Shown here: positions 1 to 8,458 of the stretch, piece by piece
Position numbering within the stretch: the stretch's first letter is position 1
How the letters are laid out: each line of letters opens with the position of its first letter
NCBI RefSeq assembly: GCF_050717535.1
Contig: NZ_JBOITM010000074.1
Span: 32,353 to 96,352, forward strand
DNA from: Clostridium_AD sp050717535
GTDB lineage: Bacteria; Bacillota; Clostridia; Clostridiales; Clostridiaceae
Direction: 5' to 3'
DNA: 64,000 bases
Notes under the pieces: model-generated
Told to the model about the DNA's origin: nothing
Databases searched by the model: none
Seen by the model: the letters and a program-made list of their open reading frames with translations, nothing else
Translations under genes and position numbers: made by a program

Positions 1-972
1 AAAGGTGGACTTATTATAAGCTTACCACTAGCACCTGTGAAAGATACAGTATCTATATTGAAAGTACAGCTATTTTATATTACTTTAATTCTTCTTTTTA
101 TAGCTTTCATACTTGCTTATTTCTTATCTAGAAGCTTTACAAAACCTATACTTGAAATTACAAAAGTTTCTGAGAAAATGGCTTCAGGTAATTTTTCAAT
201 AAAAATAAATTCTAAAGGCAAAGATGAGATTGGAAGACTTGCAATGACTATAAATTACATGGGAGAGGAATTATCGAAAATTGAACAACTTAGAAAGGAC
301 TTAATTGCTAATGTATCTCATGAATTACGTACACCCCTAAGTCTTATCCGTGGATATGCAGAGACCATTAGAGATGTTACAGGAAATATTCCGCAAAAGA
401 GGGATAAACAGCTTGAAATTATTATAGAGGAATCGGAAAGACTTTCAAAAATTGTTGATGACATTCTTAATTTATCTCAAATACAGGCTGGGTATGTTAA
501 CTTGAATAAAACTCAGTTTAATATAAATGAGCTTTTGGAAAGAGTCATAGCTAAATTTCAGATTTTAAGTGAGAAAACTGGGGTGGATATACTTCTTGAA
601 AATCATGTGGATAAAGTAGTAGAAGTTGATGAAATCAGAATAGAACAGGTTATGTATAACCTTATAAATAATGCTTTTAACCACACCAAAAGAGGGGGGC
701 ATATAAATATAAGGTCAATAGAAAACGAGAAAAATCTTAGGATTGAAGTTGCTGATACGGGAATAGGTATATCTGAAGAAGACCTAAAACATATATGGGA
801 TAGATTTTATAAAACGGATAAAATAGAGGGCGCAAAATCCACAGGGAGTGGATTAGGGCTTACTATTGTAAAGACTATTTTAGAATCTCATGGCTTTAAA
901 TATGGAGTAGAGAGTAAAAAAGGAACAGGGACTATGGTTTGGTTTGAACTTTGCGCAGAGGAGAAAATATGA
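1..972 (+). CDS. Sensor histidine kinase, C-terminal part (cut by window edge)
   Basis: Membrane sensor kinase of a two-component system. The frame is open from base 1, so the true start lies upstream; the GTG at 37 is internal. Visible in order are a membrane helix (about residues 12-32 counted from base 37), a HAMP linker, the H-box HELRTPLSLIRGY with the phospho-acceptor His, an N-box (NLINNAFNH), and the G1 (DTGIGI) and G2 (GSGLGL) ATP-binding motifs. This is the EnvZ/PhoR-like HAMP-HisKA-HATPase order. The stop overlaps the start of the following response regulator (ATGA at 969-972), the usual coupled arrangement. Because that regulator is truncated, the kinase probably has no cognate partner here. 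Input signal unknown. Confidence 0.93.
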   Translation, partial: KGGLIISLPLAPVKDTVSILKVQLFYITLILLFIAFILAYFLSRSFTKPILEITKVSEKMASGNFSIKINSKGKDEIGRLAMTINYMGEELSKIEQLRKDLIANVSHELRTPLSLIRGYAETIRDVTGNIPQKRDKQLEIIIEESERLSKIVDDILNLSQIQAGYVNLNKTQFNINELLERVIAKFQILSEKTGVDILLENHVDKVVEVDEIRIEQVMYNLINNAFNHTKRGGHINIRSIENEKNLRIEVADTGIGISEEDLKHIWDRFYKTDKIEGAKSTGSGLGLTIVKTILESHGFKYGVESKKGTGTMVWFELCAEEKI

Positions 973-1091
973 ATGAAAATATTAATATATTAATTGTAGA
1001 AGATGATAATACCATAAATACTTTACTTGCTAGGCTTATTGAAAAAAATGGATATAAAGTGGTGCAATCTTATTCAGGTACAGAAGAATAG
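969..1091 (+). pseudogene. Response regulator remnant, N-terminal 40 codons
   Basis: The ORF starts inside the kinase stop codon and begins like a receiver domain: strand ILIVEDD with the acidic pair that binds Mg, then helix 1 and strand 2. It stops at TAG 1089-1091 after 40 codons. The phospho-acceptor Asp, the rest of the receiver and any output domain are missing, and the following bases show no continuation in another frame before the terminator at 1154. It looks like an internal or 3' deletion that joined the gene's beginning to downstream sequence. Confidence 0.8.
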
Positions 1092-1153
1092 ATAACATGT
1101 TAAATATTTATTGTGGGTTTCAAATTATTAAAAATTAGAGAAATCGTTAATTA

Positions 1154-1191
1154 AGAGACTTTATCTTTATAAGATAGAGTCTCTAATTTTA
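1154..1191 (+). terminator. Rho-independent terminator after the kinase/regulator pair
   Basis: A 14-bp stem (1154-1167 with 1171-1184, one mismatch) with a 3-base loop is followed by AATTTTATT. It closes the transcript of the broken two-component pair before the polyferredoxin gene. Confidence 0.75.
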
Positions 1192-1299
1192 TTAGGAAAA
1201 TTTCACCATTAGTTTTGTATTCTATCATACTTCTGTCACAATTGACCCCTATAATAAAGATATAAAGTAAATCGAAAAAATTATAAGGGGTGACTATAA

Positions 1300-2415
1300 T
1301 TGAAGAAAAATAAGAAAATCGAATATTTGAGATGGAGTTTACTTGGGTTATTTGTAGTGCTTGTTAGTGTTGCAGCATACCTTCATCAAGTGCTAGGAGG
1401 ACAAAAGGCACCATCAATTCATGCCCTGTGCCCTTTTGGAGGGCTTGAAAGTCTTTATACATTGTTTACGACAGGCGGATTTATAGGGAAGATTTTTTCG
1501 GGTACTATAATACTTTTTGCAATAACTTTAGTTATAGCTATTATTTTTAGAAGAAGTTTCTGTGGACTTATATGCCCCTTTGGAGCAATCCAAGAATTTT
1601 TTGGAAAACTTGGACAAAAGATATTTAAAAAGAAGTTTATAATGCCAGCAAAGATTGATAAACCACTACGGTATTTGAAATATGTTATCCTGGCAATAAC
1701 AATTTTTTATGCTTGGAAAACGGCAGGATTATGGATGGCTCCTTATGATCCATGGTCTGCATATGCTCATCTTCCTGAAGGAATATCAAGTGTTTGGGCT
1801 GAATCTGCTATTGGACTAATAATACTTATAATAACAGTAGTTGGTTCTCTTATATATGATAGGTTTTTCTGCAAATACCTTTGCCCTATGGGTGCATTTT
1901 ATGCAATAGTGGGTAAATTCAGCCCTTATAAGGTTGTAAGGAATGAAAATAAATGTATAGATTGCGGAATATGTTCTAAAAAATGTCCTGTAAACATAGA
2001 TGTCCAACACCTAAGTGAAGTGAAATCAGCAGAGTGTATAAGTTGTCAGACCTGTGTACTTAATTGTCCGAGGGAAGGCGCTCTTGAACTTAAACAAGGG
2101 AAACGCACAATAAGCCCACTTGTTACAATAATAATTGTAATGGCACTATTCTTTGGATCTATATTTGCATTTCAGGCTGCGGGAATATATAAACTGACCC
2201 CAGATGCACTTAAAGCTGGAGAAAGTATAAAGTATGATGAAATCAAAGGATTCATGACTATTGATGAGGCTGCTGAAGCTACAAAAACAGAACTAAAGGA
2301 TTTTTACATCAAATTCAAGATACCAGAAAATGTACCGAAAGATGTTAAGATGAAGGAAATACAAAATGTTTCACCTGGATATAACTTTGATGCAGCAAAA
2401 GAATCTCTTAAGTAA
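1300..2415 (+). CDS. Membrane-bound 4Fe-4S polyferredoxin (NapH/CcoG-like)
   Basis: Integral-membrane electron carrier of the NapH/RdxA-type family. It has a TTG start at 1300 with AAGGGG upstream. There are about five membrane helices. Two cysteine motifs of the membrane core type (FCGLICPFG, FCKYLCPMG) are followed by two classical 4Fe-4S motifs, CIDCGICSKKCP and CISCQTCVLNCP (about residues 220-250), then one more helix. The C-terminal 70 residues form a soluble, helix-rich tail. A TATAAT (1250-1255) lies in front, without a clear -35. It stands alone between two terminators or hairpins, so its redox partner cannot be read from context; a role in cofactor maturation or quinol/ferredoxin electron transfer is possible. 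Confidence 0.82.
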   Translation: MKKNKKIEYLRWSLLGLFVVLVSVAAYLHQVLGGQKAPSIHALCPFGGLESLYTLFTTGGFIGKIFSGTIILFAITLVIAIIFRRSFCGLICPFGAIQEFFGKLGQKIFKKKFIMPAKIDKPLRYLKYVILAITIFYAWKTAGLWMAPYDPWSAYAHLPEGISSVWAESAIGLIILIITVVGSLIYDRFFCKYLCPMGAFYAIVGKFSPYKVVRNENKCIDCGICSKKCPVNIDVQHLSEVKSAECISCQTCVLNCPREGALELKQGKRTISPLVTIIIVMALFFGSIFAFQAAGIYKLTPDALKAGESIKYDEIKGFMTIDEAAEATKTELKDFYIKFKIPENVPKDVKMKEIQNVSPGYNFDAAKESLK

Positions 2416-2514
2416 ATAGGGGTCTTATCCTATGCAAGCTACGGCTACATCAGTTTATGTTAATGAAGTAAATAAGTAACTTGTCCAAGTTGCCACTTGC
2501 CACGTGGGTGGCAC

Positions 2515-2543
2515 TTGACAAATCAGAGTTTAAAATATAGAAT
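2515..2543 (+). promoter_or_regulatory. Sigma-A type promoter of eutG
   Basis: TTGACA (2515-2520), a 17-base spacer and TAGAAT (2538-2543). The start of transcription would fall about 30 bases before the first ANTAR hairpin. An imperfect hairpin at 2487-2516 (TGCCAC/GTGGCA core) runs into the -35 box and may end the upstream transcript, although it lacks a T-run. Confidence 0.75.
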
Positions 2544-2574
2544 TTAAACTATAATATAATTTTATATTTTAATT

Positions 2575-2641
2575 ATGCACAATGAAGTGTATTGAATGAG
2601 CAATGTAGCTCCATGGGAATTAAATCCTATGGGGCTTTTTT
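2575..2641 (+). promoter_or_regulatory. ANTAR dual-hairpin attenuator 1 with terminator (eutG leader)
   Basis: Hairpin P1 is 2575-2592 with hexaloop AATGAA. Hairpin P2 is GAGC/GCTC at 2598-2611 with loop AATGTA. Both loops have A at position 1 and G at position 4, the signature bound by ANTAR proteins. The 3' side of P2 (GCTC) is also the base of a 12-bp terminator stem (2607-2618 with 2625-2636) followed by a T-run. P2 and the terminator therefore exclude each other: phosphorylated EutV binding P1-P2 would release transcription into eutG. Confidence 0.88.
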
Positions 2642-2666
2642 ATTTTATTGTGAAGGGAGAATATTA

Positions 2667-3836
2667 ATGGAAAGTTTTAATATTAAAACACAGATATATT
2701 TTGGAGATGGGTCATTAGAAAGACTAAGTCAACTTAATTGTAAAAAGGTATTTATAGTTACAGATCCTTTTATGGTAAAGTCAGGTGCTATTAATAAAAT
2801 CACTGATGAAGTTTCAAAAGGTGATGCTCAGTACCTAGTATTTTCAGATATTGTGCCAGATCCACCAATTGAAGTAGTAGTACAAGGTATAGAGGTTATG
2901 ATGAAATTTAACCCAGAGGTAGTTATAGCATTAGGTGGTGGTTCTGCTATAGATGCAGCTAAGGCCATATGCTCTTTTAGTTCTAAAGTACAAGAACGTA
3001 CTGATTGTTGTGCTAAAAGTAATAGTAAAATTAAATTTATTGCTATACCCACAACTAGTGGTACAGGATCTGAGGTGACAAGTTTTTCTGTTATTACGGA
3101 TAAAAGGAAAAATATAAAATATCCATTGGTATCAGATGAGTTACTTCCGGATGAGGCTATATTAGATGCACAACTTGTTTCAACTGTACCAAATTTTATA
3201 ACAGCTGATACAGGTATGGATGTACTAACACATGCTATAGAAGCATATGTTTCTACCAAGGCAACAGATTATACAGATGCCTTTGCAGAAAAAGTCATAA
3301 AATTGGTTTTCGAAAATTTAATGAGAGCTTATAAGGATGGTAATGATATAGGAGCAAGAAAGAAGATGCACAATGCTTCATGTATGGCTGGAATAGCTTT
3401 TAATAATGCATCACTGGGATTAAATCATGGAATGGCACATATTGTTGGTGGGAAATTCCATATATCTCATGGAAGAACTAATGCTATATTATTACCATAT
3501 GTAATAGAATATAATGCAGATATAAAGGGTTATAGTTCGACGAGTTATACAGAAGCTGCTATTAGATACTGCGAAATTGCAAAAATACTTGATTTGCCAT
3601 CATCAAATGTTAGGCAAGGGGTAAAAAGTCTAATATCAGCTATAAATAAGTTGCTTAAAGAATTTAAAATACCTACATCGCTAAGTGAAACAGGAATAAA
3701 AGAGGAGGACTTTAAAACAGAGGTAGTGGAAATATCTAAAATCGCTATGGAGGATAGATGTACTGAAACAAATCCAAGAGTGCCTACTCAAGATGAGGTA
3801 ATAGCGTTATTTGAAAAGGTTTTTTATAAAAACTAA
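2667..3836 (+). CDS. eutG: Iron-containing alcohol dehydrogenase of the eut locus
   Basis: Group III Fe-dependent alcohol dehydrogenase, 389 residues, expected to reduce acetaldehyde to ethanol and recycle NADH in the microcompartment. Start chosen at ATG 2667, behind AAGGGAG; a longer frame from 2592 would run through the terminator and is rejected. The N-terminus (MESFNIKTQIYFGDG) is typical. The NAD-binding GGGSAIDAAK and the block TSGTGSEVTSF are present. The iron-binding Asp/His set is visible in DVLTHAIEAY, LNHGMAHIVGGKFHISHG (several His). It is the first gene after attenuator 1 and is separated from eutS by its own promoter and attenuator, so it can be expressed as a single-gene unit. 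Confidence 0.92.
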   Translation: MESFNIKTQIYFGDGSLERLSQLNCKKVFIVTDPFMVKSGAINKITDEVSKGDAQYLVFSDIVPDPPIEVVVQGIEVMMKFNPEVVIALGGGSAIDAAKAICSFSSKVQERTDCCAKSNSKIKFIAIPTTSGTGSEVTSFSVITDKRKNIKYPLVSDELLPDEAILDAQLVSTVPNFITADTGMDVLTHAIEAYVSTKATDYTDAFAEKVIKLVFENLMRAYKDGNDIGARKKMHNASCMAGIAFNNASLGLNHGMAHIVGGKFHISHGRTNAILLPYVIEYNADIKGYSSTSYTEAAIRYCEIAKILDLPSSNVRQGVKSLISAINKLLKEFKIPTSLSETGIKEEDFKTEVVEISKIAMEDRCTETNPRVPTQDEVIALFEKVFYKN

Positions 3837-3868
3837 TAGAAAAAAACTTAAATTATAGTTTTTTATTA

Positions 3869-3897
3869 TTGACAAACCAGAATAAAAAGTATAGTAT
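3869..3897 (+). promoter_or_regulatory. Sigma-A type promoter of the eutSPVW unit
   Basis: TTGACA (3869-3874), a 17-base spacer and TAGTAT (3892-3897). Transcription would start around 3904, just before ANTAR hairpin P1 at 3909. The layout copies the one in front of eutG. Confidence 0.75.
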
Positions 3898-3908
3898 TTA
3901 AATATAAG

Positions 3909-3992
3909 TTGCACAATGGTGTGCAAATTTTAGAGAAAGCAATGAGGCTTCTTAAAAATATAATTATATTTTTAGGGAGCTTATATTTTTTT
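3909..3992 (+). promoter_or_regulatory. ANTAR dual-hairpin attenuator 2 with terminator (eutS leader)
   Basis: P1 is TTGCAC/GTGCAA with loop AATGGT (3909-3926). P2 is AAGC/GCTT with loop AATGAG (3937-3950). Loop positions A1 and G4 are kept. From 3946 the sequence folds instead into a long stem (3946-3962 with 3965-3981, some G-U pairs) ending in a run of T to 3992, a terminator that consumes the P2 3' arm. EutV, itself encoded downstream, would read through it: positive autoregulation. Confidence 0.88.
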
Positions 3993-4018
3993 AAAAATTG
4001 AAAGGATTTGTGAACACT

Positions 4019-4363
4019 ATGGAAGAAAGACAAAGAGTAATACAAGAATATGTTCCAGGAAAACAAGTTACATTAGCTCATTTAATAGCAAATCCCAACA
4101 AGGATTTATATAAAAAATTAGGGCTTACATCAGAACATAAGGATGCCTTAGGTATACTTACTATAACACCTGGTGAGGCGGCTATTATAGCTGCGGATGT
4201 GGCAACAAAGTCAGCGGATGTATCAATTGGTTTTGTAGATAGATTTAGTGGCTCAGTAGTTATAGTTGGTGATGTTGGCAGTGTAGAGTCGGCACTTAGC
4301 GAAGTTATAAAGGTTCTCACCAATATACTTAATTTTTCCGAATGTAAGATAACTAAATCGTAA
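4019..4363 (+). CDS. eutS: Microcompartment shell protein EutS
   Basis: BMC-domain shell protein, 114 residues, circularly permuted type, forming hexamers in the facets of the ethanolamine microcompartment. The N-terminus RVIQEYVPGKQVTLAHLIA is nearly invariant in the EutS/PduU family, and the second half (GFVDRFSGSVVIVGDV) is the BMC core. ATG 4019 is chosen because the family begins there; AAAGGA at 4001-4006 gives a slightly long spacing. It is the first gene behind attenuator 2 and precedes eutP by 20 bases. Confidence 0.93.
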   Translation: MEERQRVIQEYVPGKQVTLAHLIANPNKDLYKKLGLTSEHKDALGILTITPGEAAIIAADVATKSADVSIGFVDRFSGSVVIVGDVGSVESALSEVIKVLTNILNFSECKITKS

Positions 4364-4383
4364 CTAGAACTTAGAGGTGTGCA

Positions 4384-4815
4384 ATGAAAACGTTAATGTT
4401 GATTGGAAAGACAAGTTGTGGTAAAACTACCTTGACTCAAGCATTAAATGAGCAATCACTAAATTATAAAAAAACTCAGACAGTTGAAATCTTGGATGGG
4501 ATTATAGATACTCCGGGTGAGTATATTGAAAACAGATCTTATTACAGGGCTCTTATAGTTACTTCAGTAGAGAGTGATGTAATCGCTATGATTCAGGATT
4601 GCAGCGAGGAAGGTAGTATTTTTCCACCAAGTTTTGCTAGTATGTTTTCAAAGCCAGTTATTGGAATTATTACAAAGACTGATTTGTGCTATGATGAGAA
4701 CAAAATAAAAGCGGCAGAAGAAGTTCTAATAAGCGCAGGAGTAGAGAGAATTTTTAAAGTAAGTGCTTTTGATAAATTAGGGTTAGAAGATTTAAAGGAT
4801 TATATTATAAATTAA
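4384..4815 (+). CDS. eutP: EutP, P-loop protein / acetate kinase of the eut locus
   Basis: 143-residue small GTPase-like protein. P-loop GKTSCGKTT at residues 8-16, G3-like DTPGEY near 40, and a G4-like TKTD motif near residue 98 are visible. EutP/PduV proteins are linked to microcompartments, and in Salmonella EutP has reported acetate kinase activity, so here it may convert acetyl phosphate to acetate and ATP. The start ATG follows GAGGTG with good spacing. It is co-transcribed with eutS and eutVW. Confidence 0.9.
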   Translation: MKTLMLIGKTSCGKTTLTQALNEQSLNYKKTQTVEILDGIIDTPGEYIENRSYYRALIVTSVESDVIAMIQDCSEEGSIFPPSFASMFSKPVIGIITKTDLCYDENKIKAAEEVLISAGVERIFKVSAFDKLGLEDLKDYIIN

Positions 4816-4853
4816 GCTTTTTAATAATCTATTTTTATTTTATGAGGTGAAAT

Positions 4854-5426
4854 ATGAGTAAACGATTAGTAATAGCCGATGATGAGCCTATTACAAGGAT
4901 GGATTTAAGAGAAATGTTAGAAGCTGCTGGATACAATGTTGTAGGAGAAGCTTCAGATGGATTTGATGCAGTAGCATTGTGTAGAAAACATTTGCCTGAT
5001 TTAGTGCTTATGGATATAAAGATGCCTCTTCTTGATGGTTTAAACGCAGCTAAAATAATACAAAACGAAAATTTAGCTAGTGGGATTGTATTGCTCACAG
5101 CTTATAGTGGTAAAGAGTTTGTAGAAAAAGCTACTAAGGTGGGCGCCATAGGATACATAGTTAAACCTATAGATGAAAAATCACTTATACCTAGCTTGGA
5201 GGTAGCTATAGCCAAAAGTGCCGAAATAAAGAAAATAAAAATAGACATTCAAAAAGCTTGTAGTAAGTTAGAAGGAAGAAAAGTTATTGAAAAAGCTAAG
5301 GGTCTTTTGGTGCAAAAGGATAAAATTACAGAGCAAGAGGCTTATGACCAGATTAGAACTCTTAGTATGAATAAAAGATGTTCAATGGGGGATATAGCTG
5401 AGGCTATAATAATGAGCTATGAATAG
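4854..5426 (+). CDS. eutV: ANTAR response regulator / antiterminator EutV
   Basis: RNA-binding response regulator of 190 residues. The receiver domain holds the acidic pair ADDEP at 8-12, phospho-acceptor Asp54 (LMDIKMP) and Lys near 103. A coiled linker leads to the ANTAR domain (about 130-190: KVIEKAKGLLVQ, then EQEAYDQIRTLSM). When phosphorylated by EutW it is expected to bind the three dual-hairpin leaders at 2575, 3909 and 6874 and prevent termination. RBS GAGGTG. It overlaps eutW by 8 bases, indicating coupled translation. Confidence 0.95.
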   Translation: MSKRLVIADDEPITRMDLREMLEAAGYNVVGEASDGFDAVALCRKHLPDLVLMDIKMPLLDGLNAAKIIQNENLASGIVLLTAYSGKEFVEKATKVGAIGYIVKPIDEKSLIPSLEVAIAKSAEIKKIKIDIQKACSKLEGRKVIEKAKGLLVQKDKITEQEAYDQIRTLSMNKRCSMGDIAEAIIMSYE

Positions 5427-6828
5427 TGGAAATATATATGAACTATGCAGAATGTACACTAATTTAGATGAAGAGGATATTTTTAAAATAGAGCAAATGT
5501 CGTCTTGTATTAAATCTTTTGCGGATATTTTAAATGCAGATGTTTTTATAGATTGTCCAACTAGGGAGGCTGATGAAGCAATAGTTGTGGCTGAGGCAAA
5601 ACCTATTAATAGACCTTCCTTGTATCAAAAAACTGTAGTAGGTGAATTAGCATTAAGAGGCAATGAACCTGCTGTGCTTAGAACACTAGATCTTGGCATA
5701 GCAACAAAAGATCTCAAGGCTTTAACTCAAGAGAATATTAGTGTTAAGCAAACTGTTTCTGCTATAGAGAATAATGGTAAAATTATTGGGGTTTTAATAG
5801 TAGAAAAGGACATAACAGAAAAAATAAATAAAAATAAACATATGGAAATGTTAGCACAAGGCTATGAGCAGCTAGCAAATACCTTAGTATCTTCTACAGA
5901 AAATGAAAATAACATAGTGGATCACTTAGATGAAGCAGTTATTATCTTTGATGAAGAAGGTGTAGTTAGGTTTAAAAATCCTATTGCCGATTTATTATAC
6001 AAAAAGCTTGGCTATAAAGAAACCCTAATAGGCATGGATTATGATAATTTAGCTTTAGATGATACTAATTTTGCGCAGGTAATGAGTTCATCTAATTCAA
6101 ATGAAAGTGAAGTGCATTTAGGAAAATTGTTTTTTAAAGTTAAGAGAATAATATTAACTAATAAAAATTTAAAACTGGTTACTATGATTAGGGACATAAC
6201 AATGATGAAAGAAAAAGACAAGGAATTAATTTTAAAATCTGTAGCTATTAAAGAAATTCACCACAGAGTGAAAAATAATCTACAGACTATAGCAAGTTTG
6301 CTTAGACTTCAAGCAAGAAGAAGTGATAATCAGCAGACTAAAGATGCATTAAATGAAAGTATGAATAGAATTTTAAGTATAGCAACTACCCATGAATTAT
6401 TATCTAAGGAAGGTTTGGATGAAGTAAATATACAAGAAGTTATTATTAATATTAAAAACAATGCTATAAGATATTTTAATGTAACTAATAGAAATATTGA
6501 TGTAAATGTAATAGGAAATAATTTTAAAGTGAGTTCTGATAAAGCAACTTCAATAGCACTTGTAGTAAATGAATTACTTCAGAATTCAATGCAATATGCT
6601 TTTATAGATAAACCTTCTGGTAGCATAGATATTATAATAGAAAAAAGCAAAATATATTCTAGCATTGTAGTGGTTGACAATGGTATAGGCTTTGATATAA
6701 ATAATGTTAGAAAAAACAGCCTAGGACTTAGCATAGTAAATAGCTTAGTTGTGGAGAAGTTAAAAGGTAATATTAATATAGCTTCAGATTCAGAAGGAAC
6801 TAAGGTTTTATTTGATTTTAAGAATTAA
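5419..6828 (+). CDS. eutW: Ethanolamine sensor histidine kinase EutW
   Basis: Soluble sensor kinase, 469 residues. The N-terminal 140 residues resemble the EutW sensor region; a PAS-like segment follows (LDEAVIIFDEEGVVRFKN, near 175). The HisKA_2 block EIHHRVKNNLQTIASLLRLQ (His281/282) is typical of the HWE/HisKA_2 kinases that pair with ANTAR regulators. The ATPase shows NELLQNSMQYAF (N-box), VDNGIGFD (G1) and LGLSIVNSL (G2). No membrane helix, so it senses a cytoplasmic signal, in the family ethanolamine. Confidence 0.93.
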   Translation: MNSGNIYELCRMYTNLDEEDIFKIEQMSSCIKSFADILNADVFIDCPTREADEAIVVAEAKPINRPSLYQKTVVGELALRGNEPAVLRTLDLGIATKDLKALTQENISVKQTVSAIENNGKIIGVLIVEKDITEKINKNKHMEMLAQGYEQLANTLVSSTENENNIVDHLDEAVIIFDEEGVVRFKNPIADLLYKKLGYKETLIGMDYDNLALDDTNFAQVMSSSNSNESEVHLGKLFFKVKRIILTNKNLKLVTMIRDITMMKEKDKELILKSVAIKEIHHRVKNNLQTIASLLRLQARRSDNQQTKDALNESMNRILSIATTHELLSKEGLDEVNIQEVIINIKNNAIRYFNVTNRNIDVNVIGNNFKVSSDKATSIALVVNELLQNSMQYAFIDKPSGSIDIIIEKSKIYSSIVVVDNGIGFDINNVRKNSLGLSIVNSLVVEKLKGNINIASDSEGTKVLFDFKN

Positions 6829-6873
6829 CGATTAATGAAAAATTATATTTTTATAATTTAATATGGATAACAG

Positions 6874-6949
6874 AAACACAATGGAGTGTTTTTATGGTAA
6901 GCAATGGGGCTTAAAGTTATTTTTTATAAATAACTTTAAGCCCTTTTTG
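6874..6949 (+). promoter_or_regulatory. ANTAR dual-hairpin attenuator 3 with terminator (eutA leader)
   Basis: P1 is AAACAC/GTGTTT with loop AATGGA (6874-6891). P2 is AAGC/GCTT with loop AATGGG (6899-6912). The competing terminator has a perfect 14-bp stem (6907-6920 with 6930-6943) and TTTTTG after it. A TATAAT at 6852-6857 may be the -10 box of a local promoter; no convincing -35 is seen, so this site may instead gate read-through from eutW into the structural genes. Confidence 0.9.
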
Positions 6950-7002
6950 TTACCTAAGTGTGTTTCTCAAAATCTATATATCATTTGAAAAGAGGAATTG
7001 AT

Positions 7003-8436
7003 ATGAGAGAAGAAATTCTAAGTGTTGGTATAGATATTGGTACTTCAACAACGCAACTTGTATTTAGCAAGTTAACCATAGAAAATTTAGCCTCAAGTTT
7101 CGCTATACCTAGAATATCCATTGTGGATAAAGAAGTTATATATAGAAGTGAAATATACTTCACTCCACTTAAATCTCAAAAGGAGATAGATGGCGAAAAA
7201 GTCCGCGAAATAGTAGAAAGAGAGTATAAAGCGGCTGGAATATCTCCCTCAGATGTTATAACTGGTGCGGTTATAATAACAGGTGAAACTGCTAGAAAGC
7301 AAAATGCTAATGAGGTTTTGCAGAAATTAAGCGGACTTGCAGGAGATTTTGTTGTAGCTACTGCGGGTCCTGATTTAGAATCAATAATTTCAGCAAAGGG
7401 TGCAGGAGCAGATAAAATTTCAGAGGATGAAGACTCCACAGTAGTTAACCTAGATGTTGGTGGTGGAACTACTAATATAGCAGTTTTTAAAGAAGGAAAG
7501 CTTTTAGATACAGGATGCTTAGACATAGGTGGAAGACTTATTAAAATTGATAAATCATCAGGGAAAATCACATATATTGCAGACAAGATTAAAGAATTGG
7601 CAAAGTTAAAGCATATTGAATTAGAAGAAGGTCAAAAACCTTCATTAGATAATTTAAATCTTATAGTGGATGAAATGGTTAAACTTTTAGAAGAAAGTGT
7701 GAATATAAGAGAAAAAAGTAATTCCTATGAAAGAATACTTACCAATAAAGGAATTAAAAGTGATATAAAAGTAGAGTATGTTACTTTCTCTGGAGGAGTT
7801 GCCGATTATGTTTATAACCTGGACACTGAGGATATGTTTAAGTATGGAGATATAGGAATATTACTTGGACAAGCTATTAGTCGTTCCAGTTTATGTACTA
7901 AACTTGTAGTTAAAAAATCTATAGAGACCATAAGAGCTACAGTGGTAGGGGCTGGTTCTCATACCACAGATATTAGTGGTAGTACTATAACATATACAGA
8001 AGATAAATTTCCTATTAAAAATCTTCCAATATTAAAGCTTTCGCAGGAAGATGAAAATTCAGGTCATGAAAATATGGTAAGGGTTATTAAGGAAAAACTT
8101 AAGTGGTTTACACTAGAAAATGAACTTCAACCTGTGGCTATAGCTATAAAAGGAAAATTAAATCCTAGCTTTGTAGAAATACAAAAACTAGGTGAGGCCT
8201 TGATTGAAGGTATGGAAGATATTTTAAAAGAAAATTTTCCTGCTATTTTAGTAATAGAAAATGATATAGCAAAGGTTCTTGGACAAACTTTATATAGGCA
8301 ACTGGATTTTAAAAAACAAGTTGTTTGTATTGACACTATAAAGGTTGAAAATGGCGATTATATAGATATAGGTAAGCCACTAGCAAATGGTAGAATTGTG
8401 CCTGTAATAATTAAAACACTAATATTTAACTCATAA
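7003..8436 (+). CDS. eutA: Ethanolamine ammonia-lyase reactivating factor EutA
   Basis: 477-residue actin/Hsp70-like ATPase that exchanges damaged cobalamin from ethanolamine ammonia-lyase. The phosphate-1 motif GIDIGTSTTQ (about 8-17) and the second motif NLDVGGGTTNIAVF (near 150) are clear. Start ATG 7003 follows AGAGGAATTG; a 15-codon upstream extension would begin within the leader and is rejected. It is the first gene of the long structural operon behind attenuator 3 and stands directly before eutB and eutC, its clients. Confidence 0.93.
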   Translation: MREEILSVGIDIGTSTTQLVFSKLTIENLASSFAIPRISIVDKEVIYRSEIYFTPLKSQKEIDGEKVREIVEREYKAAGISPSDVITGAVIITGETARKQNANEVLQKLSGLAGDFVVATAGPDLESIISAKGAGADKISEDEDSTVVNLDVGGGTTNIAVFKEGKLLDTGCLDIGGRLIKIDKSSGKITYIADKIKELAKLKHIELEEGQKPSLDNLNLIVDEMVKLLEESVNIREKSNSYERILTNKGIKSDIKVEYVTFSGGVADYVYNLDTEDMFKYGDIGILLGQAISRSSLCTKLVVKKSIETIRATVVGAGSHTTDISGSTITYTEDKFPIKNLPILKLSQEDENSGHENMVRVIKEKLKWFTLENELQPVAIAIKGKLNPSFVEIQKLGEALIEGMEDILKENFPAILVIENDIAKVLGQTLYRQLDFKKQVVCIDTIKVENGDYIDIGKPLANGRIVPVIIKTLIFNS

Positions 8437-8458
8437 AAAATAAGAGGGGTGAATTATC

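Noticed and set aside
2592..2666. Upstream extension of eutG by 25 codons
   Set aside because: It would be translated from within the ANTAR/terminator hairpins; the ATG at 2667 has a proper ribosome site and the family N-terminus.
2828..3259. Minus-strand ORF of 143 codons inside eutG
   Set aside because: Shadow of the eutG frame, no ribosome site, low-complexity composition; the same holds for similar antisense ORFs over eutA, tup, moe, aor and nuo genes.
6958..7002. 15-codon N-terminal extension of eutA
   Set aside because: It lies immediately after the terminator and before the GAGG site; EutA homology starts at 7003.
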